Source: Erythrobasidium yunnanense
Lineage: Eukaryota > Basidiomycota > Cystobasidiomycetes > Erythrobasidiales > Erythrobasidiaceae
NCBI GenBank assembly: GCA_001600175.1
Contig: BCJC01000006.1
Location: 511,968 to 575,967 of the forward strand
Reading direction: 5' to 3'
DNA: 64,000 bases
Shown here: piece by piece, positions 45,336 to 56,220 of the stretch
How positions within the stretch are numbered: the first letter of the stretch is position 1
How the letters are laid out: the number at the start of each line of letters is the position of its first letter
Program-made: the position numbers and the translations under genes
The notes under the pieces: model-generated
What the model was told of the DNA's origin: nothing
The model's input: the letters and a program-made list of their open reading frames with translations, nothing else
Databases searched by the model: none

Positions 45336-45390
45336 CTAAATTTCAAGGTGTAAGTCTAAGGCATACCACAGCGCAAGGGACGAAATTTAC
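45336..45390 (-). other. GT-AG type intron in tRNA-Lys acceptor stem (between positions 5 and 6)
   Basis: 55 nt, donor GTAAAT, acceptor ATTTAG, candidate branch sites CTTAGAC and ACTTAC 13-25 nt before the 3' end. Without removing it the acceptor stem cannot form: the seven bases just upstream of the D arm do not pair with ATTGGGC. Confidence 0.85.
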
Positions 45391-45494
45391 CGGGCCGTTT
45401 TCCACCACTGTACCAGCTTGTGAGCTTAGTAAGCGGATAGAGCGGAAGTGTTTACAATACATTTATATACCACACGAGAGCTCTTTTCTTTCTT

Positions 45495-45589
45495 CACACT
45501 CGTCGCACGCACACTCGTCGCACGCACACTCGTCGCACGCACACTCGTCGCACGCACACTCGTCGCACGCACACTCGTCGCACGCACAC
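45495..45589 (+). repeat. 15-bp tandem repeat running into the assembly gap
   Basis: Six exact copies of CACACTCGTCGCACG, then a partial copy that ends at the first N. Open in frame on both strands (ARTLV / ACDEC repeats), so the open frames across it are artefacts of the repeat. Confidence 0.95.
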
Positions 45590-46424
45590 NNNNNNNNNNN
45601 NNNNNNNNNNNNNNNNNNNNNNNNNNNNNNNNNNNNNNNNNNNNNNNNNNNNNNNNNNNNNNNNNNNNNNNNNNNNNNNNNNNNNNNNNNNNNNNNNNNN
45701 NNNNNNNNNNNNNNNNNNNNNNNNNNNNNNNNNNNNNNNNNNNNNNNNNNNNNNNNNNNNNNNNNNNNNNNNNNNNNNNNNNNNNNNNNNNNNNNNNNNN
45801 NNNNNNNNNNNNNNNNNNNNNNNNNNNNNNNNNNNNNNNNNNNNNNNNNNNNNNNNNNNNNNNNNNNNNNNNNNNNNNNNNNNNNNNNNNNNNNNNNNNN
45901 NNNNNNNNNNNNNNNNNNNNNNNNNNNNNNNNNNNNNNNNNNNNNNNNNNNNNNNNNNNNNNNNNNNNNNNNNNNNNNNNNNNNNNNNNNNNNNNNNNNN
46001 NNNNNNNNNNNNNNNNNNNNNNNNNNNNNNNNNNNNNNNNNNNNNNNNNNNNNNNNNNNNNNNNNNNNNNNNNNNNNNNNNNNNNNNNNNNNNNNNNNNN
46101 NNNNNNNNNNNNNNNNNNNNNNNNNNNNNNNNNNNNNNNNNNNNNNNNNNNNNNNNNNNNNNNNNNNNNNNNNNNNNNNNNNNNNNNNNNNNNNNNNNNN
46201 NNNNNNNNNNNNNNNNNNNNNNNNNNNNNNNNNNNNNNNNNNNNNNNNNNNNNNNNNNNNNNNNNNNNNNNNNNNNNNNNNNNNNNNNNNNNNNNNNNNN
46301 NNNNNNNNNNNNNNNNNNNNNNNNNNNNNNNNNNNNNNNNNNNNNNNNNNNNNNNNNNNNNNNNNNNNNNNNNNNNNNNNNNNNNNNNNNNNNNNNNNNN
46401 NNNNNNNNNNNNNNNNNNNNNNNN
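45590..46424. other. Assembly gap (835 N)
   Basis: Unknown sequence. It probably contains the rest of the 15-bp minisatellite and the body of the gene whose tail appears at 46425. Confidence 0.98.
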
Positions 46425-46613
46425 TTGCCCACACCGGGTCAGACAAACTCAATTCCTCTACGCTCAAGCAGATCGCTTAAAAGGATTAGATCCGAAGATC
46501 CCACATCTACTGCATCTACATCCTCTTCCACACCAATTTCCGAAGCTACATCACTCTCCCCCGTCCCGTCATCTGTTGTTTCTACCGCTCAACAAGCGAT
46601 GGATGTCGGTTAG
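46425..46613 (+). CDS. C-terminal tail of a gene lost in the gap
   Basis: An open frame emerges from the gap and ends at 46613: PTPGQTNSIPLRSSRSLKRI, then a Ser/Thr/Pro-rich tail ending AQQAMDVG. The composition is that of a disordered C-terminus. Product unknown. The plus strand is favoured because the minus strand has no comparable frame outside the N run. Confidence 0.45.
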   Translation: MPTPGQTNSIPLRSSRSLKRIRSEDPTSTASTSSSTPISEATSLSPVPSSVVSTAQQAMDVG

Positions 46614-47080
46614 CTACACAACTTCTGTTAGGGCTTTTTCTTTGTATATATCATGCACAGCGTTGTCGTTCTAGGACGGGATGTTGTACACAATATAGAA
46701 ACGTATACACAAAAACCGGCATATGCACCCTCGCTATCCGGCTGCGACAGCCTATTCCGCTGGTCAGGTGTGTCTGACAGCCAGCACTGAGTGCGTCCCT
46801 GCTAGTACTCTTGAGTCATCCCAGGCCCGCGCGCGTGAGAAGATCTGGCATCGGCGAATCGTGCCCGCCCGTGCCTGTCCGTGCAAATCGACGAGACAAA
46901 CGTCATTTTTGGGCTGAGAAGAGGCCGATCTAGGGCAAAAGAATTTTATGTTGCTCAAAGCACACCGAGGCTTGGTCATATCCCTCAACGACAGCTCCCA
47001 AACATACCTCTTGACTCTGCACCTCTCTCTCCGTTCCTTTCCTCTAATCTCAAAATCTTGAGCTGGACTGACCTCCCATC
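46614..47080. other. Intergenic, MFS promoter
   Basis: 467 bp without a gene. CT-rich tracts before 47081 (CACCTCTCTCTCCGTTCC) are typical of leaders of well-expressed fungal genes. Confidence 0.55.
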
Positions 47081-49438
47081 ATGCCTAACCAGCGAAATGC
47101 GAAGAGCGATCACCACACGAGGACCAAGGACTGGTTCTTAGAGAGCTTTGGTATGCTAATCATTCTCAGTTTCGAAAAAGAGCGAAAGCTGATCGTCTTG
47201 CCTGTACAGCTGGGCAACTTCTGTATCGTGCAGTAAGCTTTTGACAGCCATAATTCTAGCTAGAATAAGCTAATCGACAGTGCACAACAGACTAAGAATC
47301 GTACACATTGGTACCCTGAGGAGAAACCAGGCTTCGAAGCACCCGAGAAGTATTATCGCACAAAAGGCAAATCGCCCGAGCAGGTAGAGAAGGAGAAGAA
47401 GCAGCGACAGAACCCTCAGAGAACATCGTCGGACACGAGTTCAGCTACCGTCGTGGGGGACAGTGACCGGCCAACCGATGAAGAGAACGGCGGTCAGCCC
47501 AAGAACCAGAACGACAAGGAGAAGAACAAGAAGAACAAGGAACAGCAAGGTAAATCTGGTCAAGATAATGAAGAGGAGTCTGGCGAACAGGACATGCCCA
47601 GCGAAGACGATCCCGATATTGTGATTTGGTATGGACCCAACGATCCTGCCAACCCCTTGAAGTACGTTTGCACTCGATACGTGATTTCTGGATGCGTAGT
47701 AACAAATCGTCCACAGCTGGAGTCTCTTCAAGAAATGCTTTGTCACTTTCGAGCTATGCCTGCTCACCTTCTCCATCTACGTGAGCTACTCAATCTGCCG
47801 ATACACACCACAGAGTTCTCACAATTCTGCCCTTTCAGATCGGTTCTGCTATCTATTCTCCTGGTTATCAATCGCTCAATATGGAATTCGGCATCAACTC
47901 AACCGTTGCGACCCTAGGATTGACCCTCTTCGTTGTTGGTTACGGTCAATCGCTCTATTTATTTCGTTCAAGGTGACCCAGGCTTACTCCAATGCGACGA
48001 CAGGTACCGGGCCACTCTTCCTTGCGCCATTGTCTGAGATCCCTATGATTGGGCGTACTCCACCTTACGTGATCACACTCTTCATCTTTGTGGTCCTCCA
48101 GCCTATCACCGCTACCGTCCAGAACGTCGCTGGTCTTATGATCCTCCGTTTCTTGGCTGGTTTTATCGGAAGTCCCGTTCTGGCTACTGGAGGAGCATCC
48201 TTGGGAGACATGTTCTCACCCAAGACCCGACCTTATGCTATTGGTGTTTGGGGTCTTGCAGCTGTCCAGGGACCCGTACTGGGACCGTGAGTTCTCGACT
48301 ACTTGCACAACAGTTAGCATCAGCGCTAATGTGTTTTTATGTAGACTTCTCGGAGGTTTCGCTATCCAAGCCGAGGACTGGAGATGGGCATTCTGGATCC
48401 TGCTTTGGCTCGATGGATTCTGTCTCATCGTCCTCGTCTTCTTCTTCCCCGAGACATCGAGCGCAAACATCCTGCTTCGCCGTGCCAAGCGACTCAGAAA
48501 AGTTACTGGCAACGAGAACTTAAAATCACAAAGCGAGATTATGGCTTCTCAGATGACCGGCAAACAGATCGTCAACCAGACTCTTGTTATGCCCATCTGG
48601 CTCTCCATCTCCGAGCCTATCTGTCTCGCGCTCAACCTCTACATCGGTCTTGTTTATGCTATTCTCTACGTCTGGATCGAATCTTTCCAGCTTGTCTTCG
48701 TCGAGATCTACGGCTTCAACCTCGGAGAAAACGGTCTGGCCTTCCTAGGTCTTTTCGTCGGTTCCTTGATCTCGTACTTTGGGTTCTGCATCTACAATGC
48801 AAAGTACCAGATCCCGATGATCCGCGAGTACAAGGGCAACCTTCCTCCCGAGAAGCGTCTACCACCTGCGTGGGTCGGAGCTTTCTGCTTGCCCATCTGT
48901 CTCTTCTGGTTCGGAGCGACGTCTGTGCCTAGCATCCACTGGGTGAGTCGACCCTTCAGTGTTTGTGTAATGCATCGGGGTCCTGACAAATGCGGTCGCA
49001 GATCGTACCTATCATCGGATCATCCTTCTTCGGCATTGGTACTTTCTTGCTCTTCCAGGCTGTACTCAACTACCTGCAAGATGCCTATCCCGAACGTGCA
49101 GCATCCGTACTAGCAGGAAACGATTTCTTCAGGTTCGTGCCCAGCTAACGCATCATGATCAGGCGAGCTGACTTCATCTGCCTTTGTGATAGATCTATGA
49201 TGGGAGCTGCATTCCCGCTCTTTGCACCTGCACTGTTCAACAATCTTGGACATCACGTCCTCTGGGGATCTGTTCTGCTCGGCTGCTTGACCATCCTCTT
49301 CATTCCCATTCCATTCGTGCTCTACAAGGTAAGCCGTACACGTTACATGCAATGCCAATACGTATCCTGACATGCTTCTCTCTGCAGTACGGCAAGAAGA
49401 TGCGTCTCCGCTCCAAGAATGCTCGTCACGATCTCTAA
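47081..49438 (+). CDS. MFS transporter, DHA1 drug:H+ antiporter type
   Basis: Plasma-membrane proton antiporter of the Flu1/Tpo-like group, probably for drugs or polyamines (inference from family). A long hydrophilic N-terminus (MPNQRNAKSDHHTRTKDW, then a Lys/Gln/Glu-rich stretch) ends DIVIWYGPNDPANPLK, the usual lead into TM1. Two or three introns then follow within the first membrane spans. Clear motifs: ATGTGPLFLAPLSEIPMIGR, GFIGSPVLATGGASLGDMFS, RPYAIGVWGLAAVQGPVLGP, GGFAIQAEDWRWAFWILLWL and FFFPETSSANILLRRAKRLR, all typical of DHA1. The second half has VYAILYVWIESFQLVFVEIY, WVGAFCLPICLFWFGAT and a last exon YGKKMRLRSKNARHDL. About twelve membrane spans. The small second exon near 47210 can be spliced two ways. 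Confidence 0.9.
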
Positions 49439-49750
49439 GCGGCGTTCGGCTCCCTGGCGCCGATAATGCACAATCCCCTCGCCTGCTTGACATTTCAAGC
49501 ATCGAACAGAAACATAAATCAATCTCAATACCCTATTGTTTCTGCTTTATTGCAATGCTCTCATTGCAATCATGTCCGCAAAGTACTGCGCAGAGAACAG
49601 TAAGACTGCAACTTAATTTGTAGCGTACCATTCTGTAGAATAGTCTCCAGCATTCTAGAAAGTTCAAAGCATCTAATACATCTGTTCCTAATCGAATTAT
49701 TCATCGCTGTTTCTCTCTTCACCGTAAACCGACTCTGGGCAATTTCAAGC
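49439..49750. other. Intergenic, thioredoxin promoter
   Basis: 312 bp. Nothing recognised beyond AT-rich sequence before the start. Confidence 0.5.
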
Positions 49751-50305
49751 ATGTCTAACGGGCAAGTTATCACGATAGGAAGCACAGAAGCTTTCGACAC
49801 GCTACTTGGGCGTGCCGCCTCGCTGCCCGTGGTCATCGATTTCACCGCAACATGGTGTAAGTCCGCCTGAGTAAGCACGCGTAAACAGCCTGCTGAACGG
49901 TTGCAATACACAGGCGGGCCATGCAAGGTTATTGGACCAGTTTATGAGAAGGAAGCCAAGAACGTACGCGCTCTTAAATCACCTTAGAGTCTGCCCTGTT
50001 TTGACGCTGTTTCTGCCATTCTTTATCATGCCCTCGTCGACGCAGTATCCCAAGGCTGTCTTCCTCAAGATCGATGTCGATGAGCAATCTGAACTCGCAC
50101 AGCGCTATAGCATCTCAGCGATGCCGACGTTCATCCTGCTCAAGGGCAAAGAGCAAGTCGGGACTTTGAAGTAAGCCGCGAACAGGAAAGACAACAGTCA
50201 GAATACGCAGCTGATGATATACGTTGCTATACATCTAGAGGCCCGACTCCTGCTGCGTTGGGAGAAGCCATCAAGAAGCACGTTGAAGAGACCGCCAGCG
50301 CTTGA
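49751..50305 (+). CDS. Thioredoxin
   Basis: Cytosolic disulfide reductase. Start MSNGQVITIGSTEAFDTLLG, then LPVVIDFTATWC with the active site WCGPCK split by an intron just after the W codon (donor GTAAGT). After two more introns: YPKAVFLKIDVDEQSELAQR, YSISAMPTFILLKGKEQVG with the conserved cis-Pro, and KGPTPAALGEAIKKHVEETA. The product is about 110 residues, standard for thioredoxin, with no targeting sequence. Confidence 0.94.
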
Positions 50306-50499
50306 GGGCAGTTCGTTCACCTTATGTAGAGTGTGTGCTTGCTTGTTTTGTCTATGTTCTCGTTGTAACGTAACAGCACTGCAACCTTTCCTTTCAGCGC
50401 TGCCTTATTCTCCTGATTCTGGCGTAAATTGCACGACGCGCGCTGTTCGTTTGTTGTTGACCTACCGATTTACAGACAGAAGCTTCGAGATAGAGCACG

Positions 50500-52250
50500 A
50501 TGGGCAAGCTGATGACCTTCCAACATTAACAAGATGGCAGCAGAAGCTGATGCCTTGCCTGCGTGTTCACTTTAGGAATCAAGGGTCTCACGTCTGTCAT
50601 AGCTGACCATGCTCCCAAAGCCATCACGCACACCGAGATGAAGGTGAATCGCAAGAACGAGCATAACTATCTATCCATGCTGTCCTCTATGCTCAAGCTT
50701 GTCCATCTTTCCCTCCTCGTCCAGCATCTCTTCGGTCGCAAAGTAGCCATCGACGCAAGTATGAGCATGTATCAGTTCCTCATCGCTGTACGATCACAAG
50801 ATGGACAAAGTCTACAGAACGAGTCGGGGGAGACTACAAGGTGATGCGATCAGTCTCCCTACCACCGTCTAAGAAGTCTGTCTAACATCGTTTTCTTGGT
50901 GTCCCAAAGTCATCTCATGGGATTCTTCTAGTATGCGATCTATCATAAACCATCGTATTGCGAAATCACTGACTTCCGATGTCTATGAAAGCCGAACTAT
51001 CCGAATGGTCGAGAACGGCATCAAGCCAATCTATGTATTTGATGGAAAGCCTCCTCAGCTGAAGAGCGGTGTGGTAAGTACCCATCTTCACCATGTTTGT
51101 GCTTTGCTGAAGTTGAAGTGGATAGCTCGCCAAACGATACGAGAAGCGAGACGAAGCCAAAGAAGAGGAGGAGGAGGCTAAAGAGACTGGTGCGTTATAG
51201 CTTGCACTTCACTGCATAGTATGCGGCTAATGTTCACCTTCGGCAGGTACCGCTGAGGATATGGAAAGACAAGTCAGGAGACAAGTACGAGTGACAAAGG
51301 AGCACAAGGAGGACGTGCAGCGACTACTTAAGCTTATGGGCATTCCTTACCACGATGTGAGTCTCCTTTCCATCCTAATCTTCTATGGCTTTGCTGACGA
51401 ACCACACACAGGCTCCCTCTGAAGCCGAAGCCCAGTGTGCCGAGTTTTGCAGAGGCGGCATCGTCTACGGTACCGGCTCAGAAGATATGGATACCCTCAC
51501 TTTCAACTCTCCTATCATTCTCCGTCATCTTACCTTTTCTGAGGCAAGGAAAATGCCTATTGATGTCATCAAGCTCGATGCTGCCCTGGAAGGCTTAGAG
51601 CTCGATATGGACCAAGTGAATTCTCCTCTCACAGTTTTTATATGTAGCAGCGGCTGAAAGAGATACATTCCAGTTCATCGACTTTTGTATCCTTTGCGGA
51701 TGTGACTACCTCGAACCACTCAAAGGTATCGGCGCAAAGACCGCTTACAAGCTCGTGAAAGATAATGGAGACCTTGCTGGTGCTCTCGAAGCTATCAAAG
51801 AGAAAGACTCGAAGAGCAAGAAGGAGAAGCAGACTATTCCAGATGAATGGCCTTGGCAAGAAGCGAGAGAGCTGTTCAAGCATCCTGATGTCACGCCTTC
51901 GAGTGAAGTTGATGTGAGTACAACGCAGTACTTACAAGGGCAACGATACTGACGGTATTGTGAATCAGTTCAAATGGGAAGCACCGGATGTCGATGGGCT
52001 TGTCGAGTTCCTCGTTACAGAGAAAGGGTTCAACGAAGACAGAGTCCGCAAACAAGCTGACAAGCTCCGCATTGCTCTACATGCAAAACAACAAGGAAGA
52101 CTGGATGGGTTCTTCACTGTGCAGCCTAAAGCGGACGGAGGTAGTAGCAGTCCGGCTAAGAAGAGAAAAGCGGAAGATGATAAGAAGAAAGGAGCTGCTA
52201 GTAAGAAAGCGAAAGGAAAGGAGAAGAGCAAGCCTAGAGCTGCGAAATAG
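50500..52250 (+). CDS. FEN1: Flap endonuclease FEN1/Rad27
   Basis: Structure-specific 5' nuclease that removes Okazaki-fragment flaps and acts in base excision repair (family knowledge). Exon 1 is only ATGG. A GC-AG intron (donor GCAAGC) ends TTTAG and rebuilds [18 protein letters not shown]. Then [83 protein letters not shown] and [20 protein letters not shown], giving the N, I and helix-hairpin-helix regions with their metal-binding acids. The PIP box is QGRLDGFF, followed by a Lys-rich tail that ends at 52250. About six more introns. Confidence 0.96.
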
Positions 52251-52603
52251 GCCGACGTTCCTCCAATTTGGGACTAGCCTTCAATGACATCCTAAATGCT
52301 GTCTTTTCTTTCATCCTGCATCCTTCTGCTGTTGTTTCCACTGCTAAATACCTAACGATGCTATTATCCTTTCTGAAATTCTGAGTCCATGGGAGGGAGC
52401 GTTTCCACCTGACTCGAGGCTTGGGTTGCGCTAATTTGTAGCATACAAGCGCTATCTGGACCCTCAGCATGATTACATGTAGGATCGTAAGGTTTTGAAA
52501 CCCGTCAATCGAGGTGAAGTCGTGAGCTCATTGCTCTTGCTCGTTGCACCTTGCAGCCTGTAGCCAGGCTTGATGTAGTATGCAGAGCGGTATAGTGGCT
52601 CCA

Positions 52604-53077
52604 TTATCGCTTGCCGTCTCGTCCCCCAGCAAACATTGCGCTGCGTGCACAAGCAAATCAGCTTTATGAACAGGACCAGCAGAAGCAGAGGGAAGCCCAC
52701 GTATTGCGCGTCATGTTATCAAGGTAGGTCTGGAGCATTGCATTGTCCTCAGAGAGTTTCTTGATGTCCTCAGTGACCTCGTCGACCCGTCCAAGCAGGG
52801 CTATCCTCATGATCCAAATCTCAGCTAGGGCTCTCCGGCTCGCAGGAACTAGTCAGACACACCTTTCAACCCTTCTTGTGTGCTGGTAATGTCTCTGTAC
52901 GAAAGTACGACGATTCAGCCCAACTTCTGGCTGTCTTTCTTGACCGCTTTCCTACTTGATGATGGCCTCCTTCTCGAGCGCAACTTTGAGGTCGTCCTGC
53001 TCCTTAGGCGGCGCAGTATCCCATGCATTACGGTCATCTGAACCACTGAAGCCAATGTCGAGCTCCTGGTCGCTCAT
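52604..53077 (-). CDS. Small coiled-coil protein, SCOC/Slo1-like (short exons)
   Basis: About 100 residues spread over four short exons, so it escapes simple ORF calling. Start MSDQELDIGFSGSDDRNAW, then DDLKVALEKEAIIK. An intron (donor GTAGGA) leads to DITSTQEGLK, another (donor GTGTGT) to ALLGRVDEVTEDIKKLSEDN and AMLQTYLDNMTRNT, and a third (donor GTGGGC, acceptor CACGCAG) to AMFAGGRDGKR and the stop. The heptad coiled coil ending in LQTYLDNM resembles the SCOC/Slo1 family (usually LGQYIENL), which binds Arl-type GTPases at the Golgi. Frame is kept across all three introns, which supports a real gene. Family identity is tentative. Confidence 0.65.
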
Positions 53078-53559
53078 GCTGACAGTTCAAGTCGAGAAGA
53101 ATCGAGAAAGAAACCGGTCTCGTTGTTTTCAGAAACGATTACCGCTCTGTCGCAGGCTCCTATACATTGACATACACAGATGATGTTAAGCATCGCAAAA
53201 GCTTCAATGCTGAGAAGCGCAAGCAACCCACAACGGGCCCGGAAACACCATTCTGGCGGATCCGGTTAACCTTTTCAAACAGCAGCCTATCTGAATAGTG
53301 AATTCGCTTACGATCGCCCTGTTCCTGGAGAGCCAGACCACAATGTCTTGGCACAGGCCGGGTACTCAAGCATTGTGTCTGCCTGAACCATTGAGCGTCC
53401 TTAAGCGAGACTCCAACTTGATACAGACGGGGACACCTTCGCGACATCTGTTTCTCCAGGCTGTGCTGTATCTACTCCAATCCTATCCCTCACATCCTGT
53501 CTCTTCTCCTCCGCAATCTATTCTCTTTCTCTCCAGGATCAGTCCAAGCTTAGTCCACA
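53078..53559. promoter_or_regulatory. Divergent promoter, small coiled-coil gene / MFS permease
   Basis: 482 bp between opposite starts. CT-rich before 53560 (CTCTTCTCC, TTCTCTTTCTCTCC). No gene seen. Confidence 0.45.
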
Positions 53560-55830
53560 ATGGATCCCCCTACCACCCTCAAGAACGATAATGTAGATGA
53601 CAAAGCCACAGCAGAGATGCTTGAAATGGGTGTCGCGCCCGTCAGCTTCAGACCATCTGGAAAGGGCAGACCAGCACACTATGTCGAAATCGATCCCGCT
53701 GCCGAAAAGAAGCTTCTGCTCAAGCTCGACCTGATCCTACTCCCAATTGTGACCCTCTGTAATTCGTTCAGCTTCGACCTTCCGCCCTGTTGCACGTGCT
53801 GATGCTATCTCCTCATTTCAGGTAATTTGTTCAGTTTCATCGACAGAGCCAATATCGGAAATGCAAGGGTTGCTGGTAAGTCTGCAGTTTCTTCAGACCA
53901 GCCAGGTTAATGCTGATGCAGGTGCAACAGGACTCGATGCCGAGGTTGGACTTCGTGGATTCGACTTCCAATATGTCCAGATGCTCTTCTATGTCATGTA
54001 TCTGGTCGTCGAGGTCCCTTCGAATCTGATCTTTAAGCGCGTGGGCTCCATCTGGCTTGCGCTCCTGGTTATCGGATTTGGAGTCACCAGCATCGGAACA
54101 GCGTTCATCACAACCAAGGGACAGCTATATGCCACTCGAGTAAGCTACTTGGCTTCCAGTATGTCTGCGGAAACAGCTGAACGAGTTTCACGCAGTTCTT
54201 GCTCGGCACTTTCGAGGGAGGCCTACTACCTGGATTTTCCTACCTACTTTCACGCTACTACAGACGTCAAGAGTTTGTATTCCGAATCGGTGTCTTCTTG
54301 GCCTTGTCTCCTTCTCTCAGCGGTTCGCCGATCCTCTATGAAGGTCTAGCATTATGATTGACTCTTACGTATCACGAACAGGCGCGTTCGGCGGGCTGTT
54401 GGCCTACGGCTTCTTACGATCTGGGAACGTTGGCCAAGTCATCGCTTGGAGGAAAATCTGTGAGAAAATTCCGGCAGGCGCTCAGGCCAGCTCTGATTGG
54501 CCATACTGATGCACGCACGATCATGATACAGTCCTGTGGGAAGGTGTTATCACGACAACCCTAGGCTTTGCTGCCCTATACCTTATCCCCAATTGGCCTG
54601 AAAAGACCAAGTTCTTAAGCGAGGAAGAACGATACATCGCGATCCATCGAGTCCAAAATGAAGATGAACAGACGAACGAGGCGGATCAAGCTGAGAAGTG
54701 GACAGACTCTGTCCGTGGCGCTCTCAATACTCCAGTCATCCTCTGCACTGTCGGATTTGCTGGTCTTAATAGCGTAATCCAGGTACGCAACGACTTTTCA
54801 CACACAGGGTTTGCGCACGAGCCTGATAACGTGTGCTTAACAGGGAATGGCCGTCTTTATGGTAAGATCGTCGATTATTCCTCTCGTACAGCCATTAACC
54901 AGTATTCAGCCCACAATCATCAGAACTCTCGGCAGATACACCCCCTTGCAAATTCAGCTCCGTACGTCCAGCTCGTTTTGCTAACTATGTATTGGCTGAT
55001 CTAGAAGAACGTTACAGGCACCGTCCCGCCTTTCGTTGTCGCTTCAGTCTGGGCTGTAGGACTCACCTACTTTGGCTGGAAGGCTCAGAAACGCTCGCAG
55101 CTTATCATGATCTCGATGCCAATCGCTATCATCGGTTTCATCCTTTTCCTGGCTGCTAATCAGCCTACTGCAAGATATGCCGCCTGCTTCCTTACCTTCA
55201 CGGGTGCCGTGCCGCTTGGTCCTGGTGAGTCGCACTTCTGGCATCCATAAAGCCAACACTGACGAGTCTGCATGTCAAGTCTTCATTGCTATCGTAAGTC
55301 TCACCTCCCAGTATATACAGTCATTCGATTGACCGTCTATGCAGGGCGTAAACAATACTTCTGGCGCAACTTCTCGAGGTATCGTATCTGGAATTATTCC
55401 TGGCATCGCAACTGTCGGATCTGTAGTTGGGTGAGTTGATGCAGTTCTGCACTTAGTCTCTATGTCCGCGCTGACGCTAGAACTTGCAGCATGTGGGTGA
55501 GTCAGGGGGTCGGTCTCAAGTTTAGGCCAACGCTAATAGACAAGCGCAGTGTTTTACAAATTCTCAGGTCCTCTTTCTCACATCTCACAACAATACGCTG
55601 TACTGACTTGGGCTCGATTCGATTAGGCCCCTCGATTCAAGGTTGGAAACGCCCTCAATCTGTGCTTCTGCGTCATGGGACTCTGTATTGCATTTTTCCT
55701 CATGTTCTACGCCAGGAAACAGAACGCAGCCAAGGAGAGAGGCGATCACGACCATCTCTTGGAAGGCAAGAATGAGCACGAGATCAAACAGCTCCGGCAC
55801 AGGCATCCAGACTTTAGGTATATCGAATAG
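53560..55830 (+). CDS. MFS permease, Dal5/TNA1-like anion:cation symporter family
   Basis: Likely plasma-membrane uptake carrier for a small organic anion (allantoate, nicotinate, pantothenate or similar; substrate unknown). The hydrophilic N-terminus ends AAEKKLLLKLDLILLPIVTL. After an intron NLFSFIDRANIGNARVAG gives the family signature (LxxxDRxNIGNAR). Then GFDFQYVQMLFYVMYLVVEV, PSNLIFKRVGSIWLALLVIG, TFEGGLLPGFSYLLSRYYRR, RIGVFLALSPSLSGAFGGLL and ITTTLGFAALYLIPNWPEK. The second half has PPFVVASVWAVGLTYFGWKA, ARYAACFLTFTGAVPLGP, GVNNTSGATSRGIVSGIIPG and ALNLCFCVMGLCIAFFLMFY, ending RHPDFRYIE. Ten or more short introns, some exons under 40 nt. The GUGxxR-type loop exon near 54440 was not fully resolved. 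Confidence 0.92.
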
Positions 55831-56220
55831 GGGCAGCGAAGGGTACTGGGGCAGGACAACTAGATTTCAATTGTGCTTTCGGAAACGCGGCTTGGAAGCT
55901 AAGATAGGTTCTCCACGTTACATGGGAATAGCTTGTCATTCGGGAAATACATCTTTGTCAAGATTGGCAACATCCGTTGCTATCTGCTGGCTGTTGGACA
56001 GTTCCAGATTATTGCGAGACTGAAGTAAGGCCTCGAGACTCGCCATCATCAACTAATGTACCGTACAGGTACTCATGTTACTATGATTTGGAATTTTGTT
56101 ATGTCAGAATTCGAATCGTCTTCACTCCCGCGTTACAGAGCACATAGAAAGTAAACAGCTGGTTATGATAGGCTGACAATTAAAGGAGCGTCTGTAGAGA
56201 TGGGATGATCGTGTCGGGGC
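55831..56220. other. Convergent intergenic region
   Basis: 390 bp between convergent genes. Nothing recognised. Confidence 0.6.

Larger units (their letters stand above)
45196..45395 (-). tRNA. tRNA-Lys(CUU) split by three introns, two of them mRNA-like
   Basis: Exon 1 is GCCCG (45395-45391). Intron 1 (45390-45336, 55 nt) runs GTAAATTT...ATTTAG. Exon 2 (45335-45316) completes the acceptor 5' strand (G6-T7) and carries the D arm with an intact A box (TAGCTCAGTCGG). Intron 2 (45315-45256, 60 nt) runs GTAAGC...CTTCAG. Exon 3 (45255-45244) is ATCAGACTCTTA with anticodon CTT. Intron 3 (about 45243-45232, 12 nt) is at the normal 37/38 site. Exon 4 (45231-45196) has TCTGA, the T arm with B box GGTTCGAGCCC and acceptor strand ATTGGGC. 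The joined 73-nt molecule pairs as GCCCGGT/ATTGGGC (five Watson-Crick, two G-U), GCTC/GAGC, TCAGA/TCTGA and GGGGG/CCCCC, and closely resembles animal tRNA-Lys(CUU). The discriminator is T, unusual for Lys. Introns 1 and 2 contain no run of four T, so Pol III could read through. Confidence 0.93.

Noticed and set aside
45448-46674. Long open frames across the N gap on both strands
   Set aside because: They exist only because N codons are not stops; the flanking ARTLV/ACDEC repeats are the 15-bp minisatellite.
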